Origin: UBA10649 sp965278965
GTDB taxonomy: Bacteria > Actinomycetota > Actinomycetes > S36-B12
Reading direction: 5' to 3'
Assembly: GCA_965278965.1 (NCBI GenBank)
Contig: OZ257127.1
Location: 1,116,001-1,180,000, forward strand
DNA length: 64,000 bases
The translations under genes and the position numbers were made by a program. The notes beneath the pieces are model-generated. The model was given only the letters and a program-made list of their open reading frames with translations, had not been told where the DNA came from and did not search any database. Positions 50,425-60,244 of this stretch are shown one piece after another (position 1 is the first letter of the stretch; each line of letters opens with the position of its first letter).

Positions 50425-51234
50425 TCAGAGGGAGGCGTGCACGACGTCGCCGGCAGCGACCCGGACCACCGCGGCCCCGTCGTCGACGAGCAGGTGACCG
50501 GAGTCGTCGACGTCGACCACATGACCCGCCAGCCGGGAGCCGTCCGGCATCGCCACGTCGACCTGGCGCCCGACCGTCACGCAGGCCCGTCGGTAGTCGG
50601 CCAGCAGCACCGGGTCGTCCGCGCGCCACTGCTGCAACCGTGCTCGCAGCGCGCTGAGCAGGCCTACCAGGATCGCTGCACGGTCGAGCCGACCACCCTC
50701 GACAAGCACCGAGGTGGCCGTCGGGACCGGCAGCTCGGTCGCCGACAGGGAGACGTTCAGCCCCATCCCGATGATGACGCCGTCGTCGCCCACGGTCTGG
50801 CACAAGATCCCGCCGAGCTTGCGGAGGTCGCCGGCCGGGGAGGTGACCACAACGTCGTTGGGCCACTTCAGCGCCGCGGCGACGCCGGCCGCGGTGTCGA
50901 GCGCCTCGACCGCCGCCAGCCCCGCGACGAGCGGCAACAGTCCCCAGCGTCCCTTCGGCTGGCCGCCGGCCCGGACCAGGACCGACGTCCACAGGCCGGC
51001 TCCGGCCGGGCTCGACCAGACCCGGTCGAGCCGACCCCGCCCGGCGGTCTGCTCCTCCGCCGTCACGCTCGTCCCCTCGGGCGCGCCGCCGGCCGCGAGC
51101 GCGGCCACGTCGTCGTTGGTCGACCCGGTCGTCGGCAGCACGACCGGCGCCGGCCATGGCGATCCGCTGGTCCGCAGCGCGTCGGCCACGTGTGACCCAG
51201 ACAACGGTGATCGCGAGCTCTCGACCAGATCCAC
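50425..51234 (-). CDS. birA: Biotin-[acetyl-CoA-carboxylase] ligase
   Basis: Monofunctional BirA, 269 residues, without an N-terminal DNA-binding domain. It attaches biotin to the carrier domain of the acyl-CoA carboxylase alpha subunit encoded 3 kb away. Seen: PTTGSTNDDVAALA, EEQTAGRGRLDRVWSSP (biotinyl-AMP loop), LKWPNDVV and GGILCQT, then a C-terminal beta domain. GTG at 51234 is chosen, with TACCCT exactly 6 nt upstream; divergent from accD with 35 nt between starts. Equivalent to Rv3279c beside accD5. Confidence 0.93.
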   Translation of the reverse strand: MDLVESSRSPLSGSHVADALRTSGSPWPAPVVLPTTGSTNDDVAALAAGGAPEGTSVTAEEQTAGRGRLDRVWSSPAGAGLWTSVLVRAGGQPKGRWGLLPLVAGLAAVEALDTAAGVAAALKWPNDVVVTSPAGDLRKLGGILCQTVGDDGVIIGMGLNVSLSATELPVPTATSVLVEGGRLDRAAILVGLLSALRARLQQWRADDPVLLADYRRACVTVGRQVDVAMPDGSRLAGHVVDVDDSGHLLVDDGAAVVRVAAGDVVHASL

Positions 51235-51240
51235 GCGGCT

Positions 51241-51246
51241 AGGGTA
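51241..51246 (-). promoter_or_regulatory. Leaderless -10 box of birA
   Basis: TACCCT on the minus strand, 6 nt before the GTG at 51234, inside the 35-nt gap shared with accD. Confidence 0.55.
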
Positions 51247-51269
51247 CGAGCCGAGCCCTAGGAGGACCG

Positions 51270-52862
<1,593 letters not shown>

Positions 52863-52866
52863 CGGG

Positions 52867-52895
52867 ACGAGGAGTGAGCGAAGCGAGCCCCGGAG
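52867..52895 (+). repeat. GC-rich repeat core, third copy, between accD and accE
   Basis: ACGAGGAGTGAGCGAAGCGA continuing to CCCCGGAG matches the core of the 56-bp tandem units at 23471-23500 and 23527-23556 with about one difference. It contains the GGAGG ahead of accE. Confidence 0.8.
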
Positions 52896-52905
52896 GCACG
52901 ACACC

Positions 52906-53127
52906 GTGAGCGCTGTGAGCGACGAGGCGCCGGCCCTCGTTCGGGTCGTCGCCGGCGACCCGAACCCGGAGGAGCTCGCTGTCGTCATCGCGCTCGTGAC
53001 CCGGCGCCGGGCAGCCCCCGTGGAGGCACCCGCCGCGTTCAGCCTGTGGTCGCGTAAGAGCCGTAACGTCCGGCCCGCGCTACGCCCGGGCTTCGGGGCG
53101 TGGCGGGCCTCGACGATGCCCCGGTGA
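52906..53127 (+). CDS. accE: Acyl-CoA carboxylase epsilon subunit
   Basis: A 73-residue protein following accD with VVAGDPNPEELAVVIALVTRR, the epsilon-subunit motif (VxxGxPxxEElAAlxAvl), then SLWSRKSRNVRPALRPGFGAW, with the Trp-Arg-rich C-terminus. It stabilises the alpha-beta complex in actinobacteria (AccE5-type). GTG start with GGAGG 9 nt upstream, which lies inside the repeat above; a GTG three codons on is possible. Its stop overlaps the maf start by 4 nt. Confidence 0.78.
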   Translation: MSAVSDEAPALVRVVAGDPNPEELAVVIALVTRRRAAPVEAPAAFSLWSRKSRNVRPALRPGFGAWRASTMPR

Positions 53128-53771
53128 CGGGTCCGCGACTGGTCCTCGCGTCGGCGTCGTCCGGTCGCCTTGACGTCCTGCACCGCGCCGGCGTCACCCC
53201 CCTCGTCCAGGTGAGCGACGTCGACGAGCCCGCGCTCCTCGAAGCGCTCGGCCCGGCCAGCGTGTCGGACCAGGTGCTGCACCTGGCCCGGGCGAAGGCC
53301 GTCGACGTCGCCGGCCGCCTCGACTCAGCCTGGGCTACCGATGCGGGCGTCGTCGTCGTCGGCTGCGACTCGATGCTCGACGTCGACGGCCGGTCCGTCG
53401 GCAAGCCCGCCTCCGCTGCGCAGGCGAAACAGCGGTGGCAGGAGGACATGGCCGGCCGCTCGGGGGTGCTGCGCACCGGGCACTGGCTGGTCCGGCCGGC
53501 CACGGACGACCAGGTCGGCGACGTCGCGAGCACGACGGTGTGGCACGGGACGCCCACCGAGGCCGAGCTCGACGCGTACATCGCGACCGGGGAGCCGCTT
53601 CGCGTCGCCGGGGCGTTCACGATCGACGGCCTCGGCGGGCCGTTCGTCGAGCGCATCGACGGCGACCCGTCGAACGTGGTCGGGCTGTCCCTGCCGCTCC
53701 TGCGGCGCCTCCTGGGCGGGCTCGGCGTGCGCTGGACCGATCTGTGGGACCCGACGGGTGCGCGGACGTGA
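53124..53771 (+). CDS. maf: Maf-like nucleotide pyrophosphatase
   Basis: A 215-residue Maf/HAM1 fold protein, hydrolysing non-canonical or methylated nucleoside triphosphates (dTTP/UTP-type or m7GTP). Seen: LVLASASSGRLDVLHRAGV (family SASPRR is here SASSGR), VVVGCDSMLDVDGRSVGKP, the following AQAKQRW helix, and YIATGEPLRVAGAFTIDGLGG with the conserved Gly-Ala-Phe. GTG at 53124 overlaps accE by 4 nt and is preferred over an upstream GTG at 53100. Equivalent to Rv3282. Confidence 0.88.
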   Translation: MTGPRLVLASASSGRLDVLHRAGVTPLVQVSDVDEPALLEALGPASVSDQVLHLARAKAVDVAGRLDSAWATDAGVVVVGCDSMLDVDGRSVGKPASAAQAKQRWQEDMAGRSGVLRTGHWLVRPATDDQVGDVASTTVWHGTPTEAELDAYIATGEPLRVAGAFTIDGLGGPFVERIDGDPSNVVGLSLPLLRRLLGGLGVRWTDLWDPTGART

Positions 53772-53895
53772 TACCCGCCACCTGGGGCCCGACTCGACCG
53801 CCTACGCCCCGTACCGCTCGATACGCTGCCGACCGGCCCGGGCGACTTCGATCCGCCTGCGGCCGCGCCGCATCCACAGAGAGGCCCACGCCGCC

Positions 53896-55650
53896 GTGCA
53901 TACCGTGCTGATCGCCAACCGCGGCGAGATCGCCGTCCGCGTCATCCGTGCCTGCAAGGACGCCGGCCTCACCTCCGTCGCTGTCTACGCCGAGCCCGAC
54001 CGCGACGCGATGCACGTGCGCCTGGCCGACCAGGCATACGCGCTGGGCGGCTCGACGGCGGCCGAGAGCTACCTGGTCATCGACAAGATCATCGACGCCG
54101 CGCGCGCCTCGGGCGCCGACGCGGTGCACCCGGGATACGGCTTCCTGTCGGAGAACGCCGACTTCGCCCAGGCCGTGATCGACGCGGGCCTGACGTGGAT
54201 CGGACCGTCGCCGCAGGCGATCCGCGACCTCGGCGACAAGGTGTCCGCCCGCCACATCGCCGCCCGCGCCGGCGCACCGCAGGTGCCGGGCACGGCAGAT
54301 CCCGTCACGACCGCCGACGAGGTCGTCGCGTTCGCGCAGGAGCACGGGCTGCCCGTCGCGATCAAGGCGGCCTTCGGCGGTGGCGGTCGCGGCCTGAAGG
54401 TCGCCCGCACGCTGGAGGAGATCCCCGAGCTGTACGACTCGGCCGTTCGCGAAGCCGTCGCCGCGTTCGGTCGCGGCGAGTGCTTCGTCGAGCGCTACCT
54501 GGACAGCCCCCGGCACGTCGAGACCCAGGTGCTCGCCGATACGCACGGCAACGTCGTCGTCGTGTCGACGCGCGACTGCTCGCTGCAGCGCCGCCACCAG
54601 AAGCTCGTCGAGGAGGCGCCGGCGCCGTTCCTGACCGAGGACCAGGTGCACCGGCTGTACGAGTCGAGCAAGGCGATCGTCAAGGAGGCCGGGTACACCG
54701 GCGCCGGGACATGCGAGTTCCTCGTCGGCTCCGACGGGACGATCTCGTTCCTGGAGGTCAACACCCGCCTCCAGGTCGAGCACCCCGTCACCGAGGAGGT
54801 CGCCGGCATCGACCTCGTGCGCGAGCAGTTCCGCATCGCCGAGGGCGGCGTCATCGACTACGGCGACCCCGTGCTGCGCGGCCACTCCTTCGAGTTCCGC
54901 ATCAACGGCGAGGACCCCGGCCGTGGCTTCCTGCCGGCCCCCGGCACGCTGACCGTGTTCGCCCCGCCGAGCGGCCCGGGCGTGCGCGTCGACGCAGGCT
55001 TCACGGCAGGGGACGTCATCGGCGGCAACTTCGACTCGCTGCTGGCAAAGCTGATCGTCACCGGGGCGACCCGCGAGGAGGCCCTCGAGCGGTCCCGGCG
55101 TGCCCTCGCCGAGTTCGAGATCGACGGCATCGCGACCGCCCTGACCTTCCACCGCGTCGTCGTCAGCGACCCGGCCTTCGCACCGACCGACGGCGAGGCC
55201 TTCCGCGTGCACACGCGGTGGATCGAGACCGAGTTCGAGAACACCATCCCCGCCTACGCGGGCGCCACCGACGCGCTCGCCGAGCCCGACGCCCGTGAGA
55301 CGGTCGTCGTCGAGGTCGGCGGCAAGCGCGTCGAGGTCACGGTGCCCGCCGGGCTCGGCGCCGCGGCGGGTCCGGCCGCGGCCGGCCCGAAGAAGCGCGC
55401 GGGTGGCGGCAAGAAGGCCGGTGCCGGGGCGACCGGCGACTCCCTCGTCGCGCCGATGCAGGGGACGATCGTCAAGGTCGAGGTCACCGAAGGCCAGACC
55501 GTCGCGGCCGGCGACCTCGTCGTCGTGCTGGAGGCGATGAAGATGGAGCAGCCACTGACCGCGCACAAGGCGGGCACGGTCACGAAGCTGACGGCCGAGG
55601 TCGGCAGCACGGTGCCCAGCGGCACCGTCCTGTGCGAGATCGTCGACTAG
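53896..55650 (+). CDS. accA: Acyl-CoA carboxylase alpha subunit (biotin carboxylase + BCCP)
   Basis: A 584-residue fusion of biotin carboxylase (VLIANRGEIAVRVIRACKDAG, HPGYGFLSENADF, ATP-grasp KAAFGGGGRGLKV, FLEVNTRLQVEHPVTEE, RINGEDPG) and a C-terminal biotin carrier (VAPMQGTIVKV, LEAMKMEQP with biotinylated K549, VPSGTVLCEI). It supplies carboxybiotin to the accD/accE carboxyltransferase and corresponds to AccA3 (Rv3285). The GTG at 53896 is chosen where the conserved domain begins, with an AGAGAGG about 11 nt upstream. A 124-nt gap separates it from maf and should hold its own promoter; no strong box is seen. A sulfurtransferase gene present here in mycobacteria is missing. Confidence 0.96.
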   Translation: MHTVLIANRGEIAVRVIRACKDAGLTSVAVYAEPDRDAMHVRLADQAYALGGSTAAESYLVIDKIIDAARASGADAVHPGYGFLSENADFAQAVIDAGLTWIGPSPQAIRDLGDKVSARHIAARAGAPQVPGTADPVTTADEVVAFAQEHGLPVAIKAAFGGGGRGLKVARTLEEIPELYDSAVREAVAAFGRGECFVERYLDSPRHVETQVLADTHGNVVVVSTRDCSLQRRHQKLVEEAPAPFLTEDQVHRLYESSKAIVKEAGYTGAGTCEFLVGSDGTISFLEVNTRLQVEHPVTEEVAGIDLVREQFRIAEGGVIDYGDPVLRGHSFEFRINGEDPGRGFLPAPGTLTVFAPPSGPGVRVDAGFTAGDVIGGNFDSLLAKLIVTGATREEALERSRRALAEFEIDGIATALTFHRVVVSDPAFAPTDGEAFRVHTRWIETEFENTIPAYAGATDALAEPDARETVVVEVGGKRVEVTVPAGLGAAAGPAAAGPKKRAGGGKKAGAGATGDSLVAPMQGTIVKVEVTEGQTVAAGDLVVVLEAMKMEQPLTAHKAGTVTKLTAEVGSTVPSGTVLCEIVD

Positions 55651-55680
55651 CAGCGATTGGCTCCGCGTGGCCCCCGCACG

Positions 55681-55686
55681 TACCGT
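55681..55686 (+). promoter_or_regulatory. Leaderless -10 box of the Gly-rich protein gene
   Basis: TACCGT, 6 nt before the ATG at 55693. Confidence 0.55.
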
Positions 55687-55692
55687 GGAGGA

Positions 55693-57027
55693 ATGACCCC
55701 GCGACGCGTCGTATCCGCCCTGCTCGCCGTCCTCGTCTCCACGCTCGCGGTCCTCGTCACCGCCGGCCCCGCCCAGGCTGCCCCGGACGTCTCGGCGGCG
55801 GCGGCGGCCCTTCGTGGTGGTGCTGCCGTGTACAGCGACCCAGCAGCTGAGAACGCGCTCACCGACAGCGAGGTGTCCGACCTGTCGGCCCAGGTCACCG
55901 CCACCGGCCTGCCGATGTTCCTCGCCGTGCTGCCCGACGCCGCCAAGGGCGGCGGGTCGGCCAATGACGTCCTCACCGCCCTGCACGACGAGGTCGGGCT
56001 GGCCGGGATCTACGCCGTCGTGGCAGGCAGCCAGTTCCGCGCCGGGGCAACGGGCTCGGCCAACAGCGACGTGTCCGCCCTGGCCACGCAGGCGCTCCGG
56101 GAGAACGGCGATGCCGGTGCGTACGCGATCCTGTCCGGCTTCACCGCTCTCGTCGCGCAGGCCGACACCGGCGCGGGTGCAGGCTCGTCGTCAACCGCCT
56201 CGGAGCCCATCAGCACGACCGCGGTCGCGCTGCTCCTGGGATTCCTCCTGTTCGTCGCCGCCGTCGTCGCGCTCCTGATCGTCCTGGCCGTCAGGGCCAA
56301 CCGCCGCAAGACCGCGCTGCAGCTCGCGGCGGTGCGCACGACGATCGACGCCGACATCACGCGCTACGGCGAGCAGCTGGGTGCGCTCGACGTGAACGAC
56401 CCGGACATGAACGACGCGGCGCGCGCCGACCTGCAGGAGGCCTTCGACGGCTACGACCGGGCGAAGTCGGCCGTCGCGGCGATGCGCAGCCCGGGCGACG
56501 CCGGCAGCGTGACGGCCGAGCTCGCGGACGGCCGGTACGCGCTCGCGTGCGCCCAGGCGCGGCTCGACAACGAGCCGCTGCCCGAGCGCCGGCCGCCGTG
56601 CTTCGTCGACCCGCGGCACGGTCCGAGCGTGGCCGACGTGCTGTGGACCCCGCCGGGGCTCTCCCAGCGCGAGGTGCCGTTGTGCGCCGCCTGCCGGACG
56701 ACGGTCGAGGCCGGCGGGCAGCCGGCGGGCCTGCAGGTCGCGACCGCGGGCGGCTCGATGCCGTACTACCAGGCGGGCCGGGAGTACGGCGGCTACGCCG
56801 GCGGCTACTTCAACTCCTTCGCCCCGGTCATGGGCGCCGTGCTCGTCGGCACCGCGCTGTCGAGCATGTGGTCGGTGCCGGGGGTGACAACCAGCGGCGT
56901 GGACGCGGCGGGGTTCGGTGGCGGCACGGATTCCGGCGGCGGGGGCTGGGACTTCGGCGGCGGGGGCGGCGGTGGCTTCGGCGACGGGGGTTTCGGCGGC
57001 GGCGACTTCGGTGGCGGCGACTTCTAA
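55693..57027 (+). CDS. Secreted membrane-anchored protein with Gly-rich tail
   Basis: I do not recognise the family with confidence. The 444-residue protein has a signal peptide (VVSALLAVLVSTLAVLVT..AQA, cleavage near 29), an extracytoplasmic N-domain (residues ~30-165) reminiscent of YgcG/TPM-type proteins (YSDPAAENALTDSEV, FLAVLPDAAKGGG), one membrane helix at about 177-205, a cytoplasmic helical part with two cysteine pairs (PCFVDPRHGPS; VPLCAACR), and a Gly/Asp/Phe repeat tail (GGGGWDFGGGGGGGFGDGG and GGDFGGGDF). ATG is directly preceded by a -10 box. Copy B of the 75-bp palindrome begins 13 nt after the stop. Confidence 0.62.
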   Translation: MTPRRVVSALLAVLVSTLAVLVTAGPAQAAPDVSAAAAALRGGAAVYSDPAAENALTDSEVSDLSAQVTATGLPMFLAVLPDAAKGGGSANDVLTALHDEVGLAGIYAVVAGSQFRAGATGSANSDVSALATQALRENGDAGAYAILSGFTALVAQADTGAGAGSSSTASEPISTTAVALLLGFLLFVAAVVALLIVLAVRANRRKTALQLAAVRTTIDADITRYGEQLGALDVNDPDMNDAARADLQEAFDGYDRAKSAVAAMRSPGDAGSVTAELADGRYALACAQARLDNEPLPERRPPCFVDPRHGPSVADVLWTPPGLSQREVPLCAACRTTVEAGGQPAGLQVATAGGSMPYYQAGREYGGYAGGYFNSFAPVMGAVLVGTALSSMWSVPGVTTSGVDAAGFGGGTDSGGGGWDFGGGGGGGFGDGGFGGGDFGGGDF

Positions 57028-57040
57028 CCCCCGCCCCCAA

Positions 57041-57114
57041 CCGCCGACGCGCCTTGAATGGTCGTAATTCCGGCCGAGATGTCCGTTTTAGCGACCGTTC
57101 CAGGCGCCTCGCGG
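57041..57114. repeat. 75-bp palindromic element, copy B
   Basis: Same arm-core-arm plan as copy A, and lies between two convergent genes. The DUF559 gene ends inside it: its TAA (57088-57090) and last eight codons are element sequence. Confidence 0.9.
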
Positions 57115-58116
57115 GGTTGCGGCATCGGTGAACGCGCGCCGGATGCGGGCGATCATCACCTCAGACGACGGGCTGACCTCGGGCATGCCCCAGCGGACGA
57201 CCCGGTAGCCGCGTGCTTCCAGCGCCTCCTGGCGGCGCTTCTCGGCCACCAGCACCTCCGGCTCGACGTACTTCAGGGCGCCGTCCGCCTCGCCGACGAG
57301 CCGCAGGTCGTCCCAGTAGAAGTCGGCCCAGTACGTCCTCCCGTCGTCACCGGTCAGCGGCACACCGCACCGAGGCAGTGGGATCGCGTGCTCGACCATG
57401 GCGACCCGGGACAGCGACTCCAGCACCGTCTCCGCCGCCGGGTCGGCGCACCGGATGGCCCGCCTCACGCGGGTGACCCACCGGTGGCGCGAGTACGGGG
57501 CGACGGCCGCGTCGAACCGGTGTGCCATGCACTCCCGCACGACCGGGTCGATGACCGCCGATCTCAGGCGCGCCGTCCCGTGGTCGATCTCGACGGCCCG
57601 ACGCATGGCCGCGTCCATGAAGACGATGGACGAGCGGAACGACCGCGTCGCGCACATGTCGACGGCCGTGCGCACCAGCGACGTCACCGGCCGACCGTCG
57701 ATCATCGTCGCCGCTTCCGGTGCCGTGTCACAGCCGTGGACCCGCACCCAGCCTTCCGTTCGAGCTCGCCCTTCGCACGTGATGTGCGTCATCGGCGGAT
57801 CGCCGGCGACGTCGACGAGGTAGTCGGGCATTCGCCACTCCAGCGCAGCGGTGTCGTGGCTGCCGAACGAACCCGCCCACACGGCCGTCGCGACCCCGAG
57901 AGCCCAGGACCGGCGCGTCGGCGCGGCGGCTGCCTGCCAGTCCGCCGCCGGGACGACGAAGCCCCGTCGAATGACCATCAGACCCCCGGACGCGACGGCC
58001 GAGCGCAAGCGGCCGCGCGGGATCGCGGCCGCCTCAGCGGACGACAGGCTGACCGGCCCCGGCCCGATCGTGCGGACGCGTTCGACCGTGTCGAGAGCGT
58101 TGGACGGGCGGGCCAT
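57088..58116 (-). CDS. DUF559-type protein (AbiEi-like N-terminus, PD-(D/E)XK-like C-terminus)
   Basis: A 342-residue protein. The N-terminal ~60 residues (LSSAEAAAIPRGRLRSAVASGGLMVIRRGF) resemble the winged-helix start of AbiEi antitoxin-like proteins, and residues ~60-220 the following middle domain. Residues ~245-325 form the DUF559/very-short-patch-repair-like fold: WADFYWDDLRLVGEADGALKY and EKRRQEALEARGYRVVRWG, with D, E and K in catalytic order. Such genes are common accessory genes in actinomycetes; no toxin partner is adjacent. The last eight residues (PRGAWNGR) come from a repeat element. ATG start without an obvious ribosome binding site. Confidence 0.75.
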   Translation of the reverse strand: MARPSNALDTVERVRTIGPGPVSLSSAEAAAIPRGRLRSAVASGGLMVIRRGFVVPAADWQAAAAPTRRSWALGVATAVWAGSFGSHDTAALEWRMPDYLVDVAGDPPMTHITCEGRARTEGWVRVHGCDTAPEAATMIDGRPVTSLVRTAVDMCATRSFRSSIVFMDAAMRRAVEIDHGTARLRSAVIDPVVRECMAHRFDAAVAPYSRHRWVTRVRRAIRCADPAAETVLESLSRVAMVEHAIPLPRCGVPLTGDDGRTYWADFYWDDLRLVGEADGALKYVEPEVLVAEKRRQEALEARGYRVVRWGMPEVSPSSEVMIARIRRAFTDAATPRGAWNGR

Positions 58117-58168
58117 GCCCTGACCGTGCCCGAACGGGCCGACCGCCGCGATTCACCGTCCACAACCC

Positions 58169-58243
58169 CCGCCGAGACGCCTCAAGTGGTCGCTAAAACG
58201 GACATCTCACCCGGAATTACGACCATTCCAGGCGCGTCGACGG
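58169..58243. repeat. 75-bp palindromic element, copy C
   Basis: Right arm is identical to that of copy A over 22 nt, while the core is in the opposite direction. It directly abuts the TAA stop of the minus-strand gene at 58244 and lies 52 nt upstream of the DUF559 start. Confidence 0.9.
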
Positions 58244-58696
58244 TTAGGGGGTGAGGCCGCGGCAGGGCAGCGCACGCAGGCGGCCCACGTAGTCGGCCGG
58301 AGCGCCCCCGGCCTCGGCCGCGTCGGCGATCACACCGAGGTAGTGCGCCGACGGCAACCCGCCCTCGTACGCGTCGAGCACGTACAGCCAGGCGAGGTGC
58401 TCCTGCCCGGCGCACCGCACCCGGACCCGCACCTTGCGCCACAGCCCGAGGTCCGTGCCCTCCCACGCGTCCAGCGCCGCCTCGTCGAGCGGCGGGACGT
58501 CGTAGAGGATCACGAACACCGAGGCGGACTCCGCCTCGACGACGGTGGCGAGCGCACCGTCCCAGCCCACGTCCTCGCCGGCGAACGTCAGCCGCCACCC
58601 GTGCAGCCAGCCCGTGCCGAAGATGGGGGACGCGGGCGCGCGCGTCGCCATCCGGTGCGGGTCGAGGTTGGACCCGTAGGCGGCATACAGCGTCAC
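58244..58696 (-). CDS. Gamma-glutamylcyclotransferase-like (GGCT/AIG2) protein
   Basis: A 150-residue protein of the GGCT fold: MTLYAAYGSNLDPHRMATR with the substrate loop YGSNL (7-11), FGTGWLHGWRLTFAGED, VFVILYDVPPLDEAALDAWEG with catalytic E79, and VLDAYEGGLPSAHYL. The group includes gamma-glutamylamine and gamma-glutamyl-dipeptide cyclotransferases; the true substrate is unknown. Start GTG at 58696, with TACGCT 7 nt upstream. Divergent from lpdA. Confidence 0.82.
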   Translation of the reverse strand: MTLYAAYGSNLDPHRMATRAPASPIFGTGWLHGWRLTFAGEDVGWDGALATVVEAESASVFVILYDVPPLDEAALDAWEGTDLGLWRKVRVRVRCAGQEHLAWLYVLDAYEGGLPSAHYLGVIADAAEAGGAPADYVGRLRALPCRGLTP

Positions 58697-58703
58697 GGCG
58701 CCC

Positions 58704-58709
58704 AGCGTA
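58704..58709 (-). promoter_or_regulatory. Leaderless -10 box of the GGCT-like gene
   Basis: TACGCT on the minus strand, 7 nt before the GTG at 58696. Confidence 0.5.
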
Positions 58710-58776
58710 GGGAACGGTCGCCCACGTGCGGAAGGATGACGCCCGTGACGCGCAGGGCACCGGTCGGGGGACGTCG

Positions 58777-60171
58777 ATGAGCTCGGTCGTGATCGTCGGC
58801 GGCGGCCCAGGCGGATACGAGGCCGCCCTCGTCGCCCGCCAGCTCGGCGCCGACGTCACCCTGGTCGACCGCGACGGTGTCGGCGGCTCCGCCGTCCTGA
58901 CCGACTGCGTCCCCAGCAAGGCTCTGATCTCGACCGCCAACGCGGTCACCGCCACGGCCAGCAGCGGGTCGCTGGGCGTCCTTCTCGATGGCCGCGTCCC
59001 GGACCCGAGCCTCGTCGGCGTCGACCTGCGCGCCGTGAACGCCCGCATCGGCGCGATGGTGCAGGCCCAGAGCTCCGACATCCGGGCACGGCTCCTGGCC
59101 GAAGGCGTGACGCTCATCCCGGGCGTCGGTCGACTGGACGCCACGGGCGACGTCATCGTCACCGGCCCGGACGGCGCCTCGACGGCGCTGTCGGCCGACG
59201 CCGTCCTGCTGTCCACGGGAGCCCGTCCCCGCGAGCTGCCGGACGCGCAGCCCGACGGCGAGCGCATCCTCACGTGGGAGCAGCTGTACGACCTCGACGA
59301 GGTTCCCGAGCGACTCGTCGTCGTCGGCTCCGGCGTGACGGGCGCGGAGTTCGCCAGCGCGTACCGGGCCTTGGGCTCCGACGTCGCGCTCATCTCGTCC
59401 CGCGACCACGTGCTGCCCGGTGAGGACCCCGATGCCGCCCGCGTCCTCGAGGGTGTCTTCCGCCGACGCGGGATCGAGCTGCACGAACGCAGCCGCGCGG
59501 CCGGGGCCACCCGCACCGCCGACGGCGTCGCCGTGACGTTGACGACCGGCGAGGTCGTCACCGGCAGCCACGTCCTCCTCGCGGTGGGCTCACTGCCGAA
59601 CACCGACGCGCTCGGCCTCGCGGAGGCCGGCGTCGAGGTGAGCCCGAGCGGCCACATCCACGTCGACCGGGTCAGCCGCACCTCCCGCCGCGGGGTGTAC
59701 GCGGCCGGCGACTGCACCGGAGTCCTCCTGCTGGCCTCCGTGGCCGCGATGCAGGGCCGGATCGCGATGTGGCACGCCCTCGGCGACGCCGTCACGCCGA
59801 TCGAGCTCGGTCACGTCTCCAGCACCGTGTTCACCGACCCAGAGATCGCGACGGTCGGCCTGACGCAGCGCGACCTCGACGAGGGACGCTTCCGCGGCGA
59901 CGCCGTGCTGCTGCCGCTCGGTGGCAACGCACGGGCGAAGATGGACGGGCAGCGCGACGGCTTCGTCAAGCTCTTCTGCCGTCGAGGGTCCCGCATCGTG
60001 GCCGGCGCGGTCGTCGTCAGCCCGCACGCCAGCGAGCTCATCCACCCGCTCACGATGGCCGTCGAGCAACGGCTCACGGTCGACCAGCTCGCCTCGACGT
60101 TCACGGTCTACCCCAGCCTGTCGGGGTCGATCGCGGAGGCCGCTCGCCGCCTGCACATCGCCTCTGACTGA
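58777..60171 (+). CDS. lpdA: NAD(P)H-quinone dehydrogenase, LpdA type
   Basis: Flavoprotein of 464 residues. FAD fold VVIVGGGPGGYEAALVARQLG, NAD fold VVVGSGVTGAEFASAYRALG, and the dimer-interface His-Glu region replaced by VSPHASELIHPL. The redox pair of lipoamide dehydrogenase (GGTCLNVGCIPSK) is GGSAVLTDCVPSK here: the first Cys is A39, the second C44. It therefore cannot be a dihydrolipoamide dehydrogenase and matches mycobacterial LpdA (Rv3303c), a quinone reductase. ATG at 58777 is chosen because the Rossmann fold starts there; upstream codons give no similarity. punA follows 73 nt downstream. Confidence 0.92.
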   Translation: MSSVVIVGGGPGGYEAALVARQLGADVTLVDRDGVGGSAVLTDCVPSKALISTANAVTATASSGSLGVLLDGRVPDPSLVGVDLRAVNARIGAMVQAQSSDIRARLLAEGVTLIPGVGRLDATGDVIVTGPDGASTALSADAVLLSTGARPRELPDAQPDGERILTWEQLYDLDEVPERLVVVGSGVTGAEFASAYRALGSDVALISSRDHVLPGEDPDAARVLEGVFRRRGIELHERSRAAGATRTADGVAVTLTTGEVVTGSHVLLAVGSLPNTDALGLAEAGVEVSPSGHIHVDRVSRTSRRGVYAAGDCTGVLLLASVAAMQGRIAMWHALGDAVTPIELGHVSSTVFTDPEIATVGLTQRDLDEGRFRGDAVLLPLGGNARAKMDGQRDGFVKLFCRRGSRIVAGAVVVSPHASELIHPLTMAVEQRLTVDQLASTFTVYPSLSGSIAEAARRLHIASD

Positions 60172-60232
60172 TCAACCCGACTGATCGCATCTGGTCCCCC
60201 GCGTAGCCGGGCGACGGCCCGGCGCCAGGCGT

Positions 60233-60238
60233 TAGTGT
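60233..60238 (+). promoter_or_regulatory. Leaderless -10 box of punA
   Basis: TAGTGT, 6 nt before the GTG at 60245. Confidence 0.6.
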
Positions 60239-60244
60239 CGTCGC

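Noticed and set aside
53617..55986. Long minus-strand open frame opposite accA
   Set aside because: It is the shadow of a high-GC gene with strong third-position bias; its translation is Asp/Gly/Arg/Val-rich and has no fold-like pattern, whereas the plus strand encodes a full biotin carboxylase.
57061..57111. Similar short peptides (MVVIPxExSVLxT) readable from all three palindromic element copies
   Set aside because: Differences between copies fall at first and second codon positions as often as at third positions, so the likeness is due to the DNA repeat and not to a coding constraint.
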